Shown one piece after another: positions 1 to 9,298 of a stretch of DNA of 45,312 bases. A model generated the notes under the pieces. That model saw nothing but the letters and a program-made list of their open reading frames with translations, had not been told where the DNA came from and made no database searches. Origin of the DNA: an uncultured Anaerolineae bacterium (GTDB lineage Bacteria; Chloroflexota; Anaerolineae; CG2-30-64-16); NCBI GenBank assembly GCA_937124585.1, contig CAKZKT010000020.1:1-45312 (forward strand), read 5' to 3'. Within the stretch, counting starts at the first letter, position 1; every line of letters starts with the position of its first letter. Made by a program: the position numbers and the translations under genes.

Positions 1-79
1 CAAAGACGTCAAAACAACTATGATCTATACGCACGTCTTGCAGCGCGGCGGCTTCGCCGTCCGCAGCCCGCTGGATTAG
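1..79 (+). CDS. Integron-type tyrosine recombinase, C-terminal end only
   Basis: Only the last 25 codons lie in the window, in the frame beginning at base 2 and stopping at TAG 77-79. They include TTMIYTHVL, the box holding the nucleophilic tyrosine of tyrosine recombinases, followed by RGGFAVRSPLD. An ending of the form RGGxxVRSPLD directly after the Tyr box is characteristic of integron integrases (IntI) and their close relatives. The attachment site of an integron lies beyond the start of intI, so any attI or cassette array would be to the left of this window. No attC-like dyad is visible between 80 and 271. Family assignment is good for so short a piece; whether the full gene is intact cannot be seen. 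Confidence 0.8.
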   Translation, partial: KDVKTTMIYTHVLQRGGFAVRSPLD

Positions 80-218
80 CGAAGGTTTCCGGGGCGCCGT
101 GCGCATGTTCACCAACACCTCCCCCGGCCTCAACGCCGCCTCGCGCCGGTCGAAGGGCGCCGGGATGTTGACGGCGGCGCCGAGGTCGGCCGGCCGTCCG
201 GATACCAGTTGGCCGTTG

Positions 219-247
219 TTGACAGGCGGACCGCAAACGGCTAGAAT
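219..247 (+). promoter_or_regulatory. Sigma70-type promoter for the membrane protein gene
   Basis: TTGACA at 219-224 and TAGAAT at 242-247 are separated by exactly 17 bp, nearly the full vegetative consensus. Transcription would start near 254, 18 nt before the GTG at 272 and 45 nt before the ATG at 299. Confidence 0.75.
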
Positions 248-271
248 GGGCACACCCGAACAATAGGAGTA

Positions 272-1138
272 GTGCCGGCACTCGGCCGGCAGCCGTGCAT
301 GTTCAGAGAAAAACTGGTGGATTATCGCGATTGCGTCAGCGTGCTGGTCTGGGTGGTGCTCGTTGGCCTGGCTGCGCAACGGCTGCTGACCCTCCCCACG
401 GTGGCGATCGCCGGCGAGCTGCTCGGGTCGCCGGTGACATTGACCATTACCGCCGATGTTTTGCTGGGGCTGATCCTGGCCGGGCTGGTGGCCAGCGGGG
501 CCGAGGCAGTCGTGCGCGCGCACCCGCTGGGCCAAAGCGATGAAATCGGCCCGCACTGGCTGAGCTGGGGCGCACCGATAGCAGTAGTCGGCGTCGCGCT
601 GTTGTTGCTGCCACTGGCCCCGTCACGGCTCTACTGGCTGGCCGGCCTCATCCTGACGGGCAGCGCGCTGGGGCTGAGCCTGGCCGGCGTTTACTACACG
701 GTAGACCCCTTCGGCCAGGGTTATCGCCGGGCGCGACTGACCATGAACGCGCTGACCTACAGCATCGCCCTGGTGCTGTATCTGGTCGTCTATCGCACAC
801 GCGTGCGGAGCATCGTGTCGGCGACCGAAGTGATGCTGATCAGCGCGCTGCTGGCGCTCGAACTGCTGCGCGGCAGCCGCCGCCCCACATGGCAGGTAAC
901 GGTGTATGCCGGCGTCGTCGGTCTGGTGCTCGGAGAGGCGACTTGGGCGCTCAATTACATGCGTCTGCAAAGCCTGACCGGCGGCCTCCTGCTCTTGCTG
1001 CTCTTCTACAACCTCGTCGGGTTAGCGCAACACGCCGTCCAGGGCCGGATCAGCCGACGGGTGCTGATCGAGTTCGGCCTGATCACCATCGCGGCCCTGG
1101 CGCTGATCTGGGAATTCGCGCCCCGCGTGGGCGCATAG
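272..1138 (+). CDS. Multi-pass membrane protein of unknown function
   Basis: A 288-residue protein if it starts at the GTG at 272, or 279 residues from the in-frame ATG at 299. AGGAG at 265-269 is only 2 nt from the GTG, too close for a normal ribosome site, and the ATG has none, so the start is uncertain. Most of the protein is hydrophobic, with roughly eight predicted membrane spans separated by short loops, ending in a span and the residues EFAPRVGA. I see no catalytic motif, transporter signature or lipobox and do not recognise the family. It has its own consensus promoter and converges on the EamA permease gene with only 19 bp between the stops, so it is probably a single-gene unit. Confidence 0.75.
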   Translation: MPALGRQPCMFREKLVDYRDCVSVLVWVVLVGLAAQRLLTLPTVAIAGELLGSPVTLTITADVLLGLILAGLVASGAEAVVRAHPLGQSDEIGPHWLSWGAPIAVVGVALLLLPLAPSRLYWLAGLILTGSALGLSLAGVYYTVDPFGQGYRRARLTMNALTYSIALVLYLVVYRTRVRSIVSATEVMLISALLALELLRGSRRPTWQVTVYAGVVGLVLGEATWALNYMRLQSLTGGLLLLLLFYNLVGLAQHAVQGRISRRVLIEFGLITIAALALIWEFAPRVGA

Positions 1139-1157
1139 CCCCGCGCGGCCGCCGGCC

Positions 1158-2101
1158 TCAGGCTTCAGATCGTTGACTGCCGGCAGGCTTCAGGAGCAAG
1201 ACCGCGGCCAGGATACACCCCATGCCGAGCCACTGCCCCGCCTCCAGCCGTTCGGCGAAAAACAGATAGCCGAAGAAGGTCGCCACGGCCGGCTCCCAGA
1301 TGGCGACGATGGCCGCTCGATTGACCGGGATGAGCTGGACGCCCATCGCAAAAGCCAGGCTGGCAATGAGGGTGGGAATCAGCGCCATGCCGATGGTCAG
1401 CAGCAGCGCGTTGGGCCAGGCGAAGCCGCGCGCCAGGTTCGAAGGTGGGACGAACAGCAGCAACACGCTCGCGCCGATGAGCAGCCCGTAGACCTGCACC
1501 ACCCAGGGCGCATGACGGCGCACCAGCAGCTTGTTGAACACGCTGTACAGCCCGTAGGTGACGCCGGCGGCCAGCCCGGCGACGACGCCCAGCCAGTTCA
1601 GACGCAGCACCTGCAGGTTGTAGAGGCGCGCCACGAGGGCTGCGCCGCTGAGGGCCAGCAGCAGCGCGAGCACGCCTCGACCCCCCAATCGTTCCCCCAG
1701 CCAACGCCACGAAATCACCGCGACCCAGGCTGGCGACGTATACATCAGGACGGCCGCCACAGCCACGCCCGCCAGATTGATGGCGGTGACGTAGCAGATG
1801 AAGAAAAGCGCCACGCCGATCACGCCGTAGGCCAGAAACGCGGGCCAATCGCGCCGCGGCACGCGCAGATTCACCCGCAGGGTGAGCAACGCGACGAGCA
1901 GCAGCAGCCCACCGACGCTGCCGCGCAGCGCGGCCACCGCCAGTGGCTGCATCCCATAATCGTTGATGAGGTATTTGTAAAAGACCCCGAGCGAAGCCCA
2001 CAGGGTGGCGGCGATGAGGATCAGCCCGTAGCCGCGCGCGCCTTTGCCGACGGCCTCGCTGCGCGATCTCCTCAGCCCGGCCCGCTCCCAATTCACCGGT
2101 T

Positions 2102-2105
<4 letters not shown>
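1158..2105 (-). CDS. EamA/DMT-family permease
   Basis: A 315-residue integral membrane protein with about ten membrane spans in two repeated halves, the usual size and layout of EamA (drug/metabolite transporter) permeases. The N-terminal half has the typical WASLGVFYKYL and later PLAVAALRGSVGGLLL segments; the second half has ITYGLYSVFNK-like and PVNRAAIVAIWEPAVATFFGYLFFAERL segments, matching the conserved EP...A...G...F.E pattern near the last helices. Its GTG start overlaps the livF stop (GTGA at 2105-2102), so it is translationally coupled to the Liv importer operon. This suggests export or import of a related amino acid or metabolite; the substrate cannot be read from sequence. Confidence 0.85.
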
Positions 2106-2816
<711 letters not shown>

Positions 2817-2824
<8 letters not shown>

Positions 2825-3602
2825 GGTAAGAAATCCTTTCCTCGTCTTCGCGGCCCAGGTACGCCTCGATCACCTGCGGATTCGCCTGCACCTCGGCCGG
2901 CGTGCCCTCGGCGATCTTGCTGCCGTTGTCCAACACCACCACGCGATCTGAGACGCCCATCACCACCTTCATGTCGTGCTCGATCAGGAAGATGGTGATC
3001 CCCATCTCGCGTATCTGGCGGATCAGCGCCATCAGCGCCGCGCTTTCCTGTTCGTTCAAGCCGGCTGCCGGCTCGTCGAGGATGAGCAGCCGGGGCGCGG
3101 TGGCCAGGGCGCGGGCGACTTCCACCCGGCGCTGATCTCCGTAGGGCAGGTTTTTCGCCAGCTCATTGCGGAAGTGCCAGATATTCATGAAACGCAGTTG
3201 CTGTTCGGCCTGGCGGCGGATGTCGGCCTCTTCGGCCCGCTGGCGGGGCGACCGCAACAGTGCCGCAACGACCCCGGCCCGGCTCCGACAGTGACGGCCC
3301 GCCATGACGTTCTCCAGGACGGTCAGATTCGGAAATAAGCGGATGGTCTGAAACGTGCGGGCGATACCGGCTTCGGCAATGACATGGGGCGCCAGCCCCA
3401 CCAGATTGCGGCCGTCGAACCGGATCTGGCCGCGATCCGGCCTGTAGATGCCGGTGATCAGGTTGAACACGGTGGTCTTGCCGGCGCCGTTCGGGCCGAT
3501 CATGCCCATGATCTGGCCCGTCTCGATGGCCAGATCCACATTGTGGACCGCCATGAGCCCGCCGAATGACTTCGTCAGCCCGGAAACTTGCAATAAAGGC
3601 AT
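2817..3602 (-). CDS. livG: Branched-chain amino-acid type ABC transporter ATP-binding protein LivG
   Basis: A 261-residue ATPase from the ATG at 3602-3600, chosen over the upstream GTG at 3623 because AGGA lies 7 nt before it and because the family begins with PLLQVSGLTKSFGG. Walker A is GPNGAGKTT; the signature region LPYGDQRRVEVARAL carries the YG(D/Q)QRR form usual for LivG; Walker B is LLILDEPAAGL. The long insert between Walker A and the signature (FPNLTVLENVMAGRH onward) is also typical. It works with LivF as the ATPase dimer of the importer. Confidence 0.93.
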
Positions 3603-3619
3603 GTGAATTCCTGCAGGTT

Positions 3620-3645
3620 GCACATTTGACGCTCGATGTTTGACG
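3620..3645 (+). repeat. Direct repeat copy A (GCACATTTGAC...CTCGATGTTTGACG)
   Basis: Intergenic, between livM and livG. The 11-mer GCACATTTGAC (3620-3630) and the 14-mer CTCGATGTTTGACG (3632-3645) recur in the same order and orientation at 7024-7051, there with 2 extra bases between them. The two copies bracket livM, livH and livK. Confidence 0.7.
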
Positions 3646-3654
3646 CTTGATGGC

Positions 3655-4632
3655 TCACGTCTCGCCTTCTTCTGCTCCGCTCAGCTCCAACGCCACACGG
3701 CGGCTTGGCCACAGCCCGGCCGGCCGGAAGATCATCATCAGCACCATGGCCAGACCCACCAGCCCATCGCGCCAGTCCTTCACGAAGCGAAACAACTCGG
3801 GCAAGACAACCATGCCGAAGGCGCCGAGAAAAACGCCGGGCAGCGAACCGGTGCCGCCGAGGACGACGATGCAGAAGACGATCACCGATTCCAGGAAACG
3901 GCCGATGTCGGGCGAGATCACCGTGATGCGGCTGGCATAGAGCACACCGGCCAGGCTGGCCAGCGCCGAACCCAGAACAAAGGCGACGGCCTTCACGTGC
4001 ACCGTGTCAACGCCCATCGCCTCTGCGGCCAGTTCATCCTCGCGCACATAGGTCCAGGCGCGGCCCAGCCGTGAGTTCTCCAGGCGCTGCACGCCGATGA
4101 TCGTGAGGGCCACACATGCGACGACGAGATAGTAGTTTTTGACGATGGAGTCGAACGTGAAGCCGAAAAGGCTGAGCTGCGCGATGCCGGAGAGGCCGTT
4201 GGCGCCGCCGGTGACGCCGAACACGTTGTTGACCAGGAGCATCCGGACGATTTCGCCGAACGCGATGGTGACGATCGCCAGATAGTCGCCGCGCAGGTGC
4301 AGGATCGGCCGGCTGACCAGGTAGCCGAGGGCGCCGGCCAGGATGACGGCTATCGGCAATCCCAGGATGATCGGCACGCCCAGATAGAGGTTGAGGATGG
4401 CCACGGTGTACGCGCCGATGGCATAGAACGCGGCCTGGCCGAGCTGAAAGAGGCCCGCGTAGCCCACGATGATCGTGAGGCCGAGCGCCATGAGGATGTA
4501 GATGCCGGCCTGCCAGAGCACGGCGAGCAGATAGTTGTCCAGCGCCACAGGCAAGAGAAGGGCCGCCACCAGAAAGGCCGGAGAGACATAGCGGCCTGGC
4601 AGGCGCCGGACGCGCAGAAACAGGTCACGCAT
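3655..4632 (-). CDS. livM: Branched-chain amino-acid type ABC transporter permease LivM
   Basis: A 325-residue permease from the ATG at 4632-4630, which has AGGAG 5 nt upstream; the longer frame to 4755 runs into livH and its N-terminus is not LivM-like. The segment ALGLTIIVGYAGLFQLGQAAFYAIGAY is the classic LivM core motif, followed by LRGDYLAIVTIAFGEIVRMLLVN and a C-terminal GGTGSLPGVFLGAF, the loop that contacts the ATPases. About nine to ten membrane spans. It pairs with LivH to form the channel and lies 30 bp downstream of livH in the same operon. Confidence 0.93.
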   Translation of the reverse strand: MRDLFLRVRRLPGRYVSPAFLVAALLLPVALDNYLLAVLWQAGIYILMALGLTIIVGYAGLFQLGQAAFYAIGAYTVAILNLYLGVPIILGLPIAVILAGALGYLVSRPILHLRGDYLAIVTIAFGEIVRMLLVNNVFGVTGGANGLSGIAQLSLFGFTFDSIVKNYYLVVACVALTIIGVQRLENSRLGRAWTYVREDELAAEAMGVDTVHVKAVAFVLGSALASLAGVLYASRITVISPDIGRFLESVIVFCIVVLGGTGSLPGVFLGAFGMVVLPELFRFVKDWRDGLVGLAMVLMMIFRPAGLWPSRRVALELSGAEEGET

Positions 4633-4661
4633 GAACACTCCTGGAGATGAGCAGCGGTCGT

Positions 4662-5570
4662 TCACAGTTTTTCCGCGACCCGTTCGCCGAGCAGACCGGT
4701 CGGCCGCGCCAGCAGGATGACCACAAGCAGCACATAGGCGATCACATCCTTCCACTGGGGCGAGATGTAACCGGCGCCCAGGCTCTCCACGGCGCCGAGG
4801 ATCATGCCGCCGAGCATGGCGCCGGGGATGTTGCCGATGCCGCCCAGGATCGCGGCGATGAACGCCTTCAGGCCGAAAGTCCAGCCCAGCGTGAAGTCGA
4901 ACGAGCCGTAGCGCACGGCCACCATCAAGCCGGCCGCGCCGCCTAGCGCCGGGCCGATCAAAAAGACGAGCGTGATGATGCGGTTCACGTCAATGCCCAT
5001 CAGCCGGGCGGTGTCGTGATCGAGCGAGACCGCGCGCATGGCGGTGCCGACCTGGGTGTAGTTCACAAACAGGTAGAGGATCGCCATCAACAGCAGCGAG
5101 GCGATCAGCGCGATGATCTGCATGACGCCGACCGTGACGCCGCCCACCACCGTGATGCTGCCGGTCACTTCGGCCCAGCCAGGGTAGGTTTTGTAGCTGG
5201 CGCCGAAGATGTTGCGGGCCAGGCTCTCCAGGATGAAAGCCGCACCCAGCGCCGAGACGATCGGCGGCAAACGGCCCGCGCTGCGCAATGGCCGATAGGC
5301 AGCGCGTTCGATCAGCGCGCCCAGCAGCGCCAGAGTAGCCATGACCAGGATGACGACCGGGATCAACGCCCAAACGCCTTGCTTCAGCCCCAGCAGCGCC
5401 ACCAGGCTCAGGCCGGCCCAGCCCAGATAGGCGCCCCACATGAAGAGATCGCCGTGCGCGAAGTTGATGAGCTTGAGCACGCCGTAGACCATGGTGTATC
5501 CCAGGGCCACCAGGGCATAGAATGCGCCGATCGTCAAGCCGTTGATGATGTTTTGGACGAATAGTTCCAT
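4662..5570 (-). CDS. livH: Branched-chain amino-acid type ABC transporter permease LivH
   Basis: A 302-residue permease; the ATG at 5570-5568 has GAGG about 5 nt upstream and gives MELFVQNIINGL, the family's normal N-terminus (a further in-frame start at 5585 has no ribosome site). GAFYALVALGYTMVYGVLKLINFAHGDLFM split by family alignment is the LivH hallmark: ALGYTMVYG, LINFAHG. GGIGNIPGAMLGGMILG near the end is the coupling loop to LivG/LivF. Around eight membrane spans. It is separated from livK by a short hairpin. Confidence 0.93.
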   Translation of the reverse strand: MELFVQNIINGLTIGAFYALVALGYTMVYGVLKLINFAHGDLFMWGAYLGWAGLSLVALLGLKQGVWALIPVVILVMATLALLGALIERAAYRPLRSAGRLPPIVSALGAAFILESLARNIFGASYKTYPGWAEVTGSITVVGGVTVGVMQIIALIASLLLMAILYLFVNYTQVGTAMRAVSLDHDTARLMGIDVNRIITLVFLIGPALGGAAGLMVAVRYGSFDFTLGWTFGLKAFIAAILGGIGNIPGAMLGGMILGAVESLGAGYISPQWKDVIAYVLLVVILLARPTGLLGERVAEKL

Positions 5571-5585
5571 GAGTGCCTCAAGCAA

Positions 5586-5625
5586 CAGGGGCTGAGCTGG
5601 CCATCCATGCGCCGCCCAACCCCTG
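5586..5625 (-). other. Intercistronic hairpin between livK and livH
   Basis: On the minus strand CAGGGGTTGGG (5625-5615) can pair with CTCAGCCCCTG (5596-5586) as an 11-bp stem with G-U pairs. It sits directly after the livK stop and ends about 15 nt before the livH ATG, with no T-run. Such stems often protect or partially terminate the binding-protein message, giving more LivK than permease; that role is inferred. Confidence 0.5.
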
Positions 5626-5642
5626 GTCTGTCAACTACCGGC

Positions 5643-6783
5643 TTACGGCTGTTTCGAGTTCGGCACGAATTCGCCCTTCTCGTTGATCACGTAGGCTTTG
5701 TGGATGGTGCCCAGGCGATCGCCCTTTTCGTCGAAGCCCAGGATCGGCCCCGTGATGCCGGGGAAATTCTTGAAGTCTTTGTGCAGGTACTCGGCCAGCT
5801 TCTTCGGATCTGTGGACCTGGTTGTCTTGATGGCGTGCTCGATCACGCGATAGGCGTCGGCAGCCATCACCGTCCATACGCTCTCAGGGGCCACGCCGTA
5901 TTTGGCTTTGTAATCGGCGATGAACTTCTTCGCCTCCGGATAGTCCAGATCGCTCGGCAGCGGCTCGCTCGTTACGATGAGGCCTTTCGCGTTCTCCACG
6001 CCGGCGATCTTGATCAGGTCGGGGTTGTTCATGGCGTTGCCGCCCAACCACTGCACCTTCAGGCCCACCTGGGGCGCCTGCTTCAGCAGCAGCCCACCCT
6101 GGGCGTAGTAGCCGGTGAAGTAGATGGCGTCCGGATTGGCCGCCTTGATCTTGGTCAGGGTCGCGGTGAAGTCGGTGTCCTTCGGGTTGATGGCATCGTA
6201 GAACACCACTTTGGCGTTGCGCTCTTCCAGATACTTCTTGGTCCACTCCGCCAGGCCCTGCGCGTAGGTGGAGTTGTCGTGCAGAATGGCGATGGCCTTC
6301 GCCTGTTGGACTTTTGTCAGGAACTCAGCGGCGAAGAGGCCCTGGCGATCATCGAGGAAGGCGGTGCGGAAGAAGTTCTGGTATCCTTTTTGGGTCAGAC
6401 GGGTTGCAGTCGAAGAGGGGGGTGATGTGAAGGATGTTTTCCCGGTTGTAGATCGCCGAGGCCGGCTCGGTGGCGCTGGAGTTGTATGCGCCGATCACGG
6501 CGATCACCTTTTTAGAGGCCAGGCGATCCGCCACCAGCGAGGCCTCTTTGGGATCGCCTTTGTCGTCCTCGACGAGCAGCTCCACTTGTTGGCCGTTGAT
6601 GCCGCCCGCCGCGTTGGTCTGCTCGACGAGCAGCCTGACCGCTTTCTCGAAGCCTTGGCCCTCCAGCGCGTAATCACCGGTCATCGGCCCTTCCAGGCCG
6701 ATCTTGATGGTGCCGGCCGGGGCAGCACAGCCGACGAGCAGCAAGCCGATACAGAGACCCAGAACGAGAACAAGATGCTTCAT
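5643..6783 (-). pseudogene. livK: Branched-chain amino-acid type substrate-binding lipoprotein LivK, frameshifted
   Basis: The ATG at 6783-6781 has AGGAG 8 nt upstream and opens a lipoprotein signal peptide with lipobox LLVGC (Cys about residue 19). The mature part begins GTIKIGLEGPMTGDYALEG and runs in frame to ILHITP, as in periplasmic-binding-protein type I (Peripla_BP_6) proteins. There the frame breaks: the + strand has G6 at 6417-6422 (C6 in the coding strand). Removing one C restores ITPSSTATRLTQKGYQNFFRT and the frame stays open to the stop at 5643. The total length, 1141 nt, is 3n+1, as one inserted base predicts. Since everything else is intact this is either a homopolymer sequencing error or a very recent mutation. 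The corrected product is about 379 residues, normal for LivK. Confidence 0.88.
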
Positions 6784-6892
6784 GAGGGTTGCTCCTTTTT
6801 GAACGCAAAAATGGGACGCAATATCCTGGGCCGAACGCAATAAACGATACGAGTGTTGGTGGAAGGTTCCTTCACCCCCTCTCCGCGGAGAT

Positions 6893-6954
6893 GCCGGTCT
6901 GCACAGAGGATGCCCATCGCGGCGAGGAGGGCGCCCGATGGATGGTAGACCGGC
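6893..6954 (-). other. Nested stem-loop in the liv operon leader
   Basis: The arms GCCGGTCT (6893-6900) and AGACCGGC (6947-6954) are perfectly complementary, and an inner CCATCG/CGATGG pair lies between them. The structure lies in the 190-nt region between the predicted liv transcription start (about 6973) and the livK ATG. No known riboswitch core was recognised; otherwise 6784-6979 holds no gene. Confidence 0.5.
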
Positions 6955-6979
6955 TTTCACTGCCCGCAAAAGGCGCCTC

Positions 6980-7009
6980 ATTATACATAGGGCAACGGAT
7001 GTTCGTCAA
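6980..7009 (-). promoter_or_regulatory. Promoter of the liv operon
   Basis: On the minus strand TTGACG (7009-7004) and TATAAT (6985-6980) are 18 bp apart, predicting a start near 6973 and a leader of about 190 nt before livK. It is divergent from, and close to, the tRNA-Gly promoter beginning at 7030. Confidence 0.7.
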
Positions 7010-7023
7010 ACCGCGCGCCCGGG

Positions 7024-7051
7024 GCACATTTGACACACTCGATGTTTGACG
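7024..7051 (+). repeat. Direct repeat copy B (GCACATTTGAC...CTCGATGTTTGACG)
   Basis: Same two blocks as at 3620-3645, with a 2-nt longer spacer. This copy contains the -35 element of the tRNA-Gly promoter (TTGACA 7030-7035), so it is partly functional sequence rather than a simple inert repeat. Confidence 0.65.
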
Positions 7052-7058
7052 GTAAACT
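7030..7058 (+). promoter_or_regulatory. Promoter of tRNA-Gly
   Basis: TTGACA (7030-7035), 17 bp, TAAACT (7053-7058). Predicted start near 7065, 27 nt before the mature tRNA. Confidence 0.7.
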
Positions 7059-7091
7059 GTAATTACGAACAGACAGAAGCAGTATTTTTTT

Positions 7092-7163
7092 GCGGGCGTA
7101 GCTCAGCGGTAGAGCGCCTGCCTTCCAAGCAGGATGTCGCGGGTCCGAATCCCGTCGCCCGCT
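7092..7163 (+). tRNA. tRNA-Gly (anticodon TCC)
   Basis: A complete 72-nt cloverleaf. The acceptor arm GCGGGCG (7092-7098) pairs with CGCCCGC (7156-7162), with discriminator T7163. The D arm is GCTC...GAGC, the anticodon stem CCTGC/GCAGG encloses the loop CTTCCAA with anticodon TCC at 7124-7126, and the T arm is GCGGG-TCCGAAT-CCCGT. CCA is not encoded. T7163-T7168 forms a T6 run that, with the GC-rich acceptor region, can end transcription before the converging uvrB gene. Confidence 0.97.
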
Positions 7164-7184
7164 TTTTTCGCGCCGTCGGCCCGT

Positions 7185-9227
7185 CTAGCCGGCATCTCGC
7201 AGCTGTTCCCAGATCGGCCGTGCGTCGGTGAGCTGCAATGTCCGGCGCAGTTCGATGATCTCATCGCGCAGCGCGGCCGCCTTCTCGAACTCCAGATCGG
7301 CCGCAGCCGCCTTCATCTGTTTCTCCAGGTCTTTGATCAGTCGCACCGCCTCGTCTTTCGGCATGGCCGTGGGCCGTGTGCGGTACTCTGGCCGGCCTTC
7401 GGCGATCGCAGCCGCCGCGGCCGGCTGACCGGCCGCGATGCGCTGCGTCAGATCGCGCACCGACTTGACGATGGACTGCGGCACGATGCCGTGCTCCCGA
7501 TTGTACGCCTCCTGTTTGGCGCGCCGCCGATTGGTCTCTTCGATCGCCCGCCGCATCGAGTCGGTGATCCGGTCGGCGTACATGATCGCTTTGCCGTGCA
7601 GATGGCGGGCCGCACGGCCGATCGTCTGGATCAACGCCTGCTCGGAACGCAGGAACCCCTCTTTGTCCGCGTCCAGGATCGCCACCAGGCTCACTTCTGG
7701 CAGGTCGAGCCCCTCGCGCAGCAAGTTGATGCCCACGACCACGTCATAGACCCCCAGGCGCAGGTCGCGCAAGATCTCGACCCGCTCCAGCGTCTCCACC
7801 TCGGAGTGTAGGTAGTGCACACGCACCCCCACCTCCTGCAGGTAATCGGCCAGGTCTTCGGCCATGCGCTTGGTGAGCGTGGTCACGAGCACCCGTTCGC
7901 CCACGGCCACTCGCCGGCGGATCTCGCCCACCAGATCATCCACCTGGCCTCGCGTGGGCCGCACCTCGATTACCGGGTCCACCAGGCCGGTCGGCCGAAT
8001 GATCTGCTCGACAACCTGGGCGGAACGGCTCAGCTCATACGGGCCGGGCGTGGCACTGGTGTAGATGACCTGGTTGATGGTCGCTTCCCATTCCTCGAAC
8101 TTCAATGGCCGATTGTCGAGCGCGCTGGGCAGCCGAAAGCCGTAATCCACCAGCACCTGCTTGCGCGCCCGGTCGCCGTTGTACATGCCGTGGATCTGCG
8201 GGATGGTCATGTGCGACTCGTCCACAATCAACAGCCAATCGGCCGGGAAATAGTCGAGCAGCGTCCAGGGTCGCGAGCCGGGCGGCCGCAGGGCCAGCGG
8301 CCGGCTGTAGTTCTCGATGCCGGAACAGTAACCCACCTCGCGCAGCATCTCCAGATCGTAGCGCGTGCGCTGCTCCAACCGCTGCGCTTCCAGCAGCTTG
8401 CCCTGCGCGCGAAACAGCTTGAGCTGCTCCTCGAGCTCCGCCTCGATCAGTTTGAGCGCCTCGGTCAGCTTCTCCTGGGGCGTGATGAAGTGCTTGGCCG
8501 GAAAGATCTCGACCTGATCCAGGCGGCGCACCACTTCGCCTGTCAGCGGATCTATCTCGGTGATGCGATCCACCTCATCGCCGAAGAATTCGATGCGGTA
8601 GGCCAGATCGGCATAGGCCGGCTGGACCTCGAGGGTGTCTCCGCGCAAGCGAAACTTGCCGCGGCGCAGCTCCATGTCGTTGCGCTCGTAGAAAATGTCC
8701 ACCAGCTCGCGCAGGGTCTGCTCGCGGCGCACCGCCTCGCCCCGCCTGAGCTTCACGGTCACCTTGCCGTATTCGCCCGGATCGCCCAGGCCGTAGATGC
8801 ACGAAACAGAAGCCACGATCAGCACATCGCGGCGGCTGAGGAGCGCCGATGTGGCCGCCAGCCGCAGCCGGTCAATCTCGTCGTTGATGTCCGCATCTTT
8901 CTCGATGTAGGTATCGGTGCGCGGCAAATAGGCTTCCGGCTGATAGTAATCGTAGTAGCTGACGAAGTATTCGACCGCGTTGTGGGGAAAGAACTCTTTG
9001 AACTCGCTGTAGAGCTGGGCCGCCAGTGTTTTGTTGTGAGCCATGACCAGGGTTGGCCGGTTGACGGTTTCCACAACGGATGCCATAACAAACGTTTTGC
9101 CCGTACCGGTCGCTCCGAGCAACGTTTGGTGCTGATAGCCGCGGCGCAGTCCCTCGATCAGCTGGCGGATCGCCTCTGGCTGATCGCCGGTCGGTTTGAA
9201 GTCGGATACGAGCTTGAAATCAGACAT
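7185..9227 (-). CDS. uvrB: Excinuclease ABC subunit B
   Basis: UvrB is the damage-verifying helicase of nucleotide excision repair; it receives DNA from UvrA and recruits UvrC. The ATG at 9227-9225 has GGAG 5 nt upstream and gives 680 residues, the usual size; the longer frame to 9539 runs through the adjacent kinase gene. Seen in order: [20 protein letters not shown], Walker A GATGTGKT (about residue 40), the beta-hairpin region [20 protein letters not shown] (about 95-115), DESHMTIPQ, the helicase C motifs [13 protein letters not shown] and QTIGRAARH, and the C-terminal UVR domain [24 protein letters not shown] split as two helices that bind UvrC. It lies 71 bp downstream of the kinase gene on the same strand. 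Confidence 0.96.
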   Translation of the reverse strand: MSDFKLVSDFKPTGDQPEAIRQLIEGLRRGYQHQTLLGATGTGKTFVMASVVETVNRPTLVMAHNKTLAAQLYSEFKEFFPHNAVEYFVSYYDYYQPEAYLPRTDTYIEKDADINDEIDRLRLAATSALLSRRDVLIVASVSCIYGLGDPGEYGKVTVKLRRGEAVRREQTLRELVDIFYERNDMELRRGKFRLRGDTLEVQPAYADLAYRIEFFGDEVDRITEIDPLTGEVVRRLDQVEIFPAKHFITPQEKLTEALKLIEAELEEQLKLFRAQGKLLEAQRLEQRTRYDLEMLREVGYCSGIENYSRPLALRPPGSRPWTLLDYFPADWLLIVDESHMTIPQIHGMYNGDRARKQVLVDYGFRLPSALDNRPLKFEEWEATINQVIYTSATPGPYELSRSAQVVEQIIRPTGLVDPVIEVRPTRGQVDDLVGEIRRRVAVGERVLVTTLTKRMAEDLADYLQEVGVRVHYLHSEVETLERVEILRDLRLGVYDVVVGINLLREGLDLPEVSLVAILDADKEGFLRSEQALIQTIGRAARHLHGKAIMYADRITDSMRRAIEETNRRRAKQEAYNREHGIVPQSIVKSVRDLTQRIAAGQPAAAAAIAEGRPEYRTRPTAMPKDEAVRLIKDLEKQMKAAAADLEFEKAAALRDEIIELRRTLQLTDARPIWEQLRDAG

Positions 9228-9298
9228 GCGATCTCCATCATCAAAGCAGGGAGTCTCCCCCCTGGACGCGGCCCACCGCGCGCAGAGAAACCCCGCCC

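Noticed and set aside
80-271. attI or attC site beside the integrase end
   Set aside because: No convincing GTTRRRY core pair with a dyad was found, and attI should be on the other side of intI. Apart from the promoter at 219-247 I see nothing here.
6417-6422. Programmed ribosomal frameshift in livK
   Set aside because: Binding proteins of this family are not known to use frameshifting, and no slippery heptamer with downstream pseudoknot is evident; an indel in a homopolymer explains it.
6784-6979. 6S RNA or another stand-alone small RNA instead of a liv leader
   Set aside because: It has the right length and a strong promoter, but the stems do not form one long interrupted hairpin and the sequence runs straight into the livK ribosome site.
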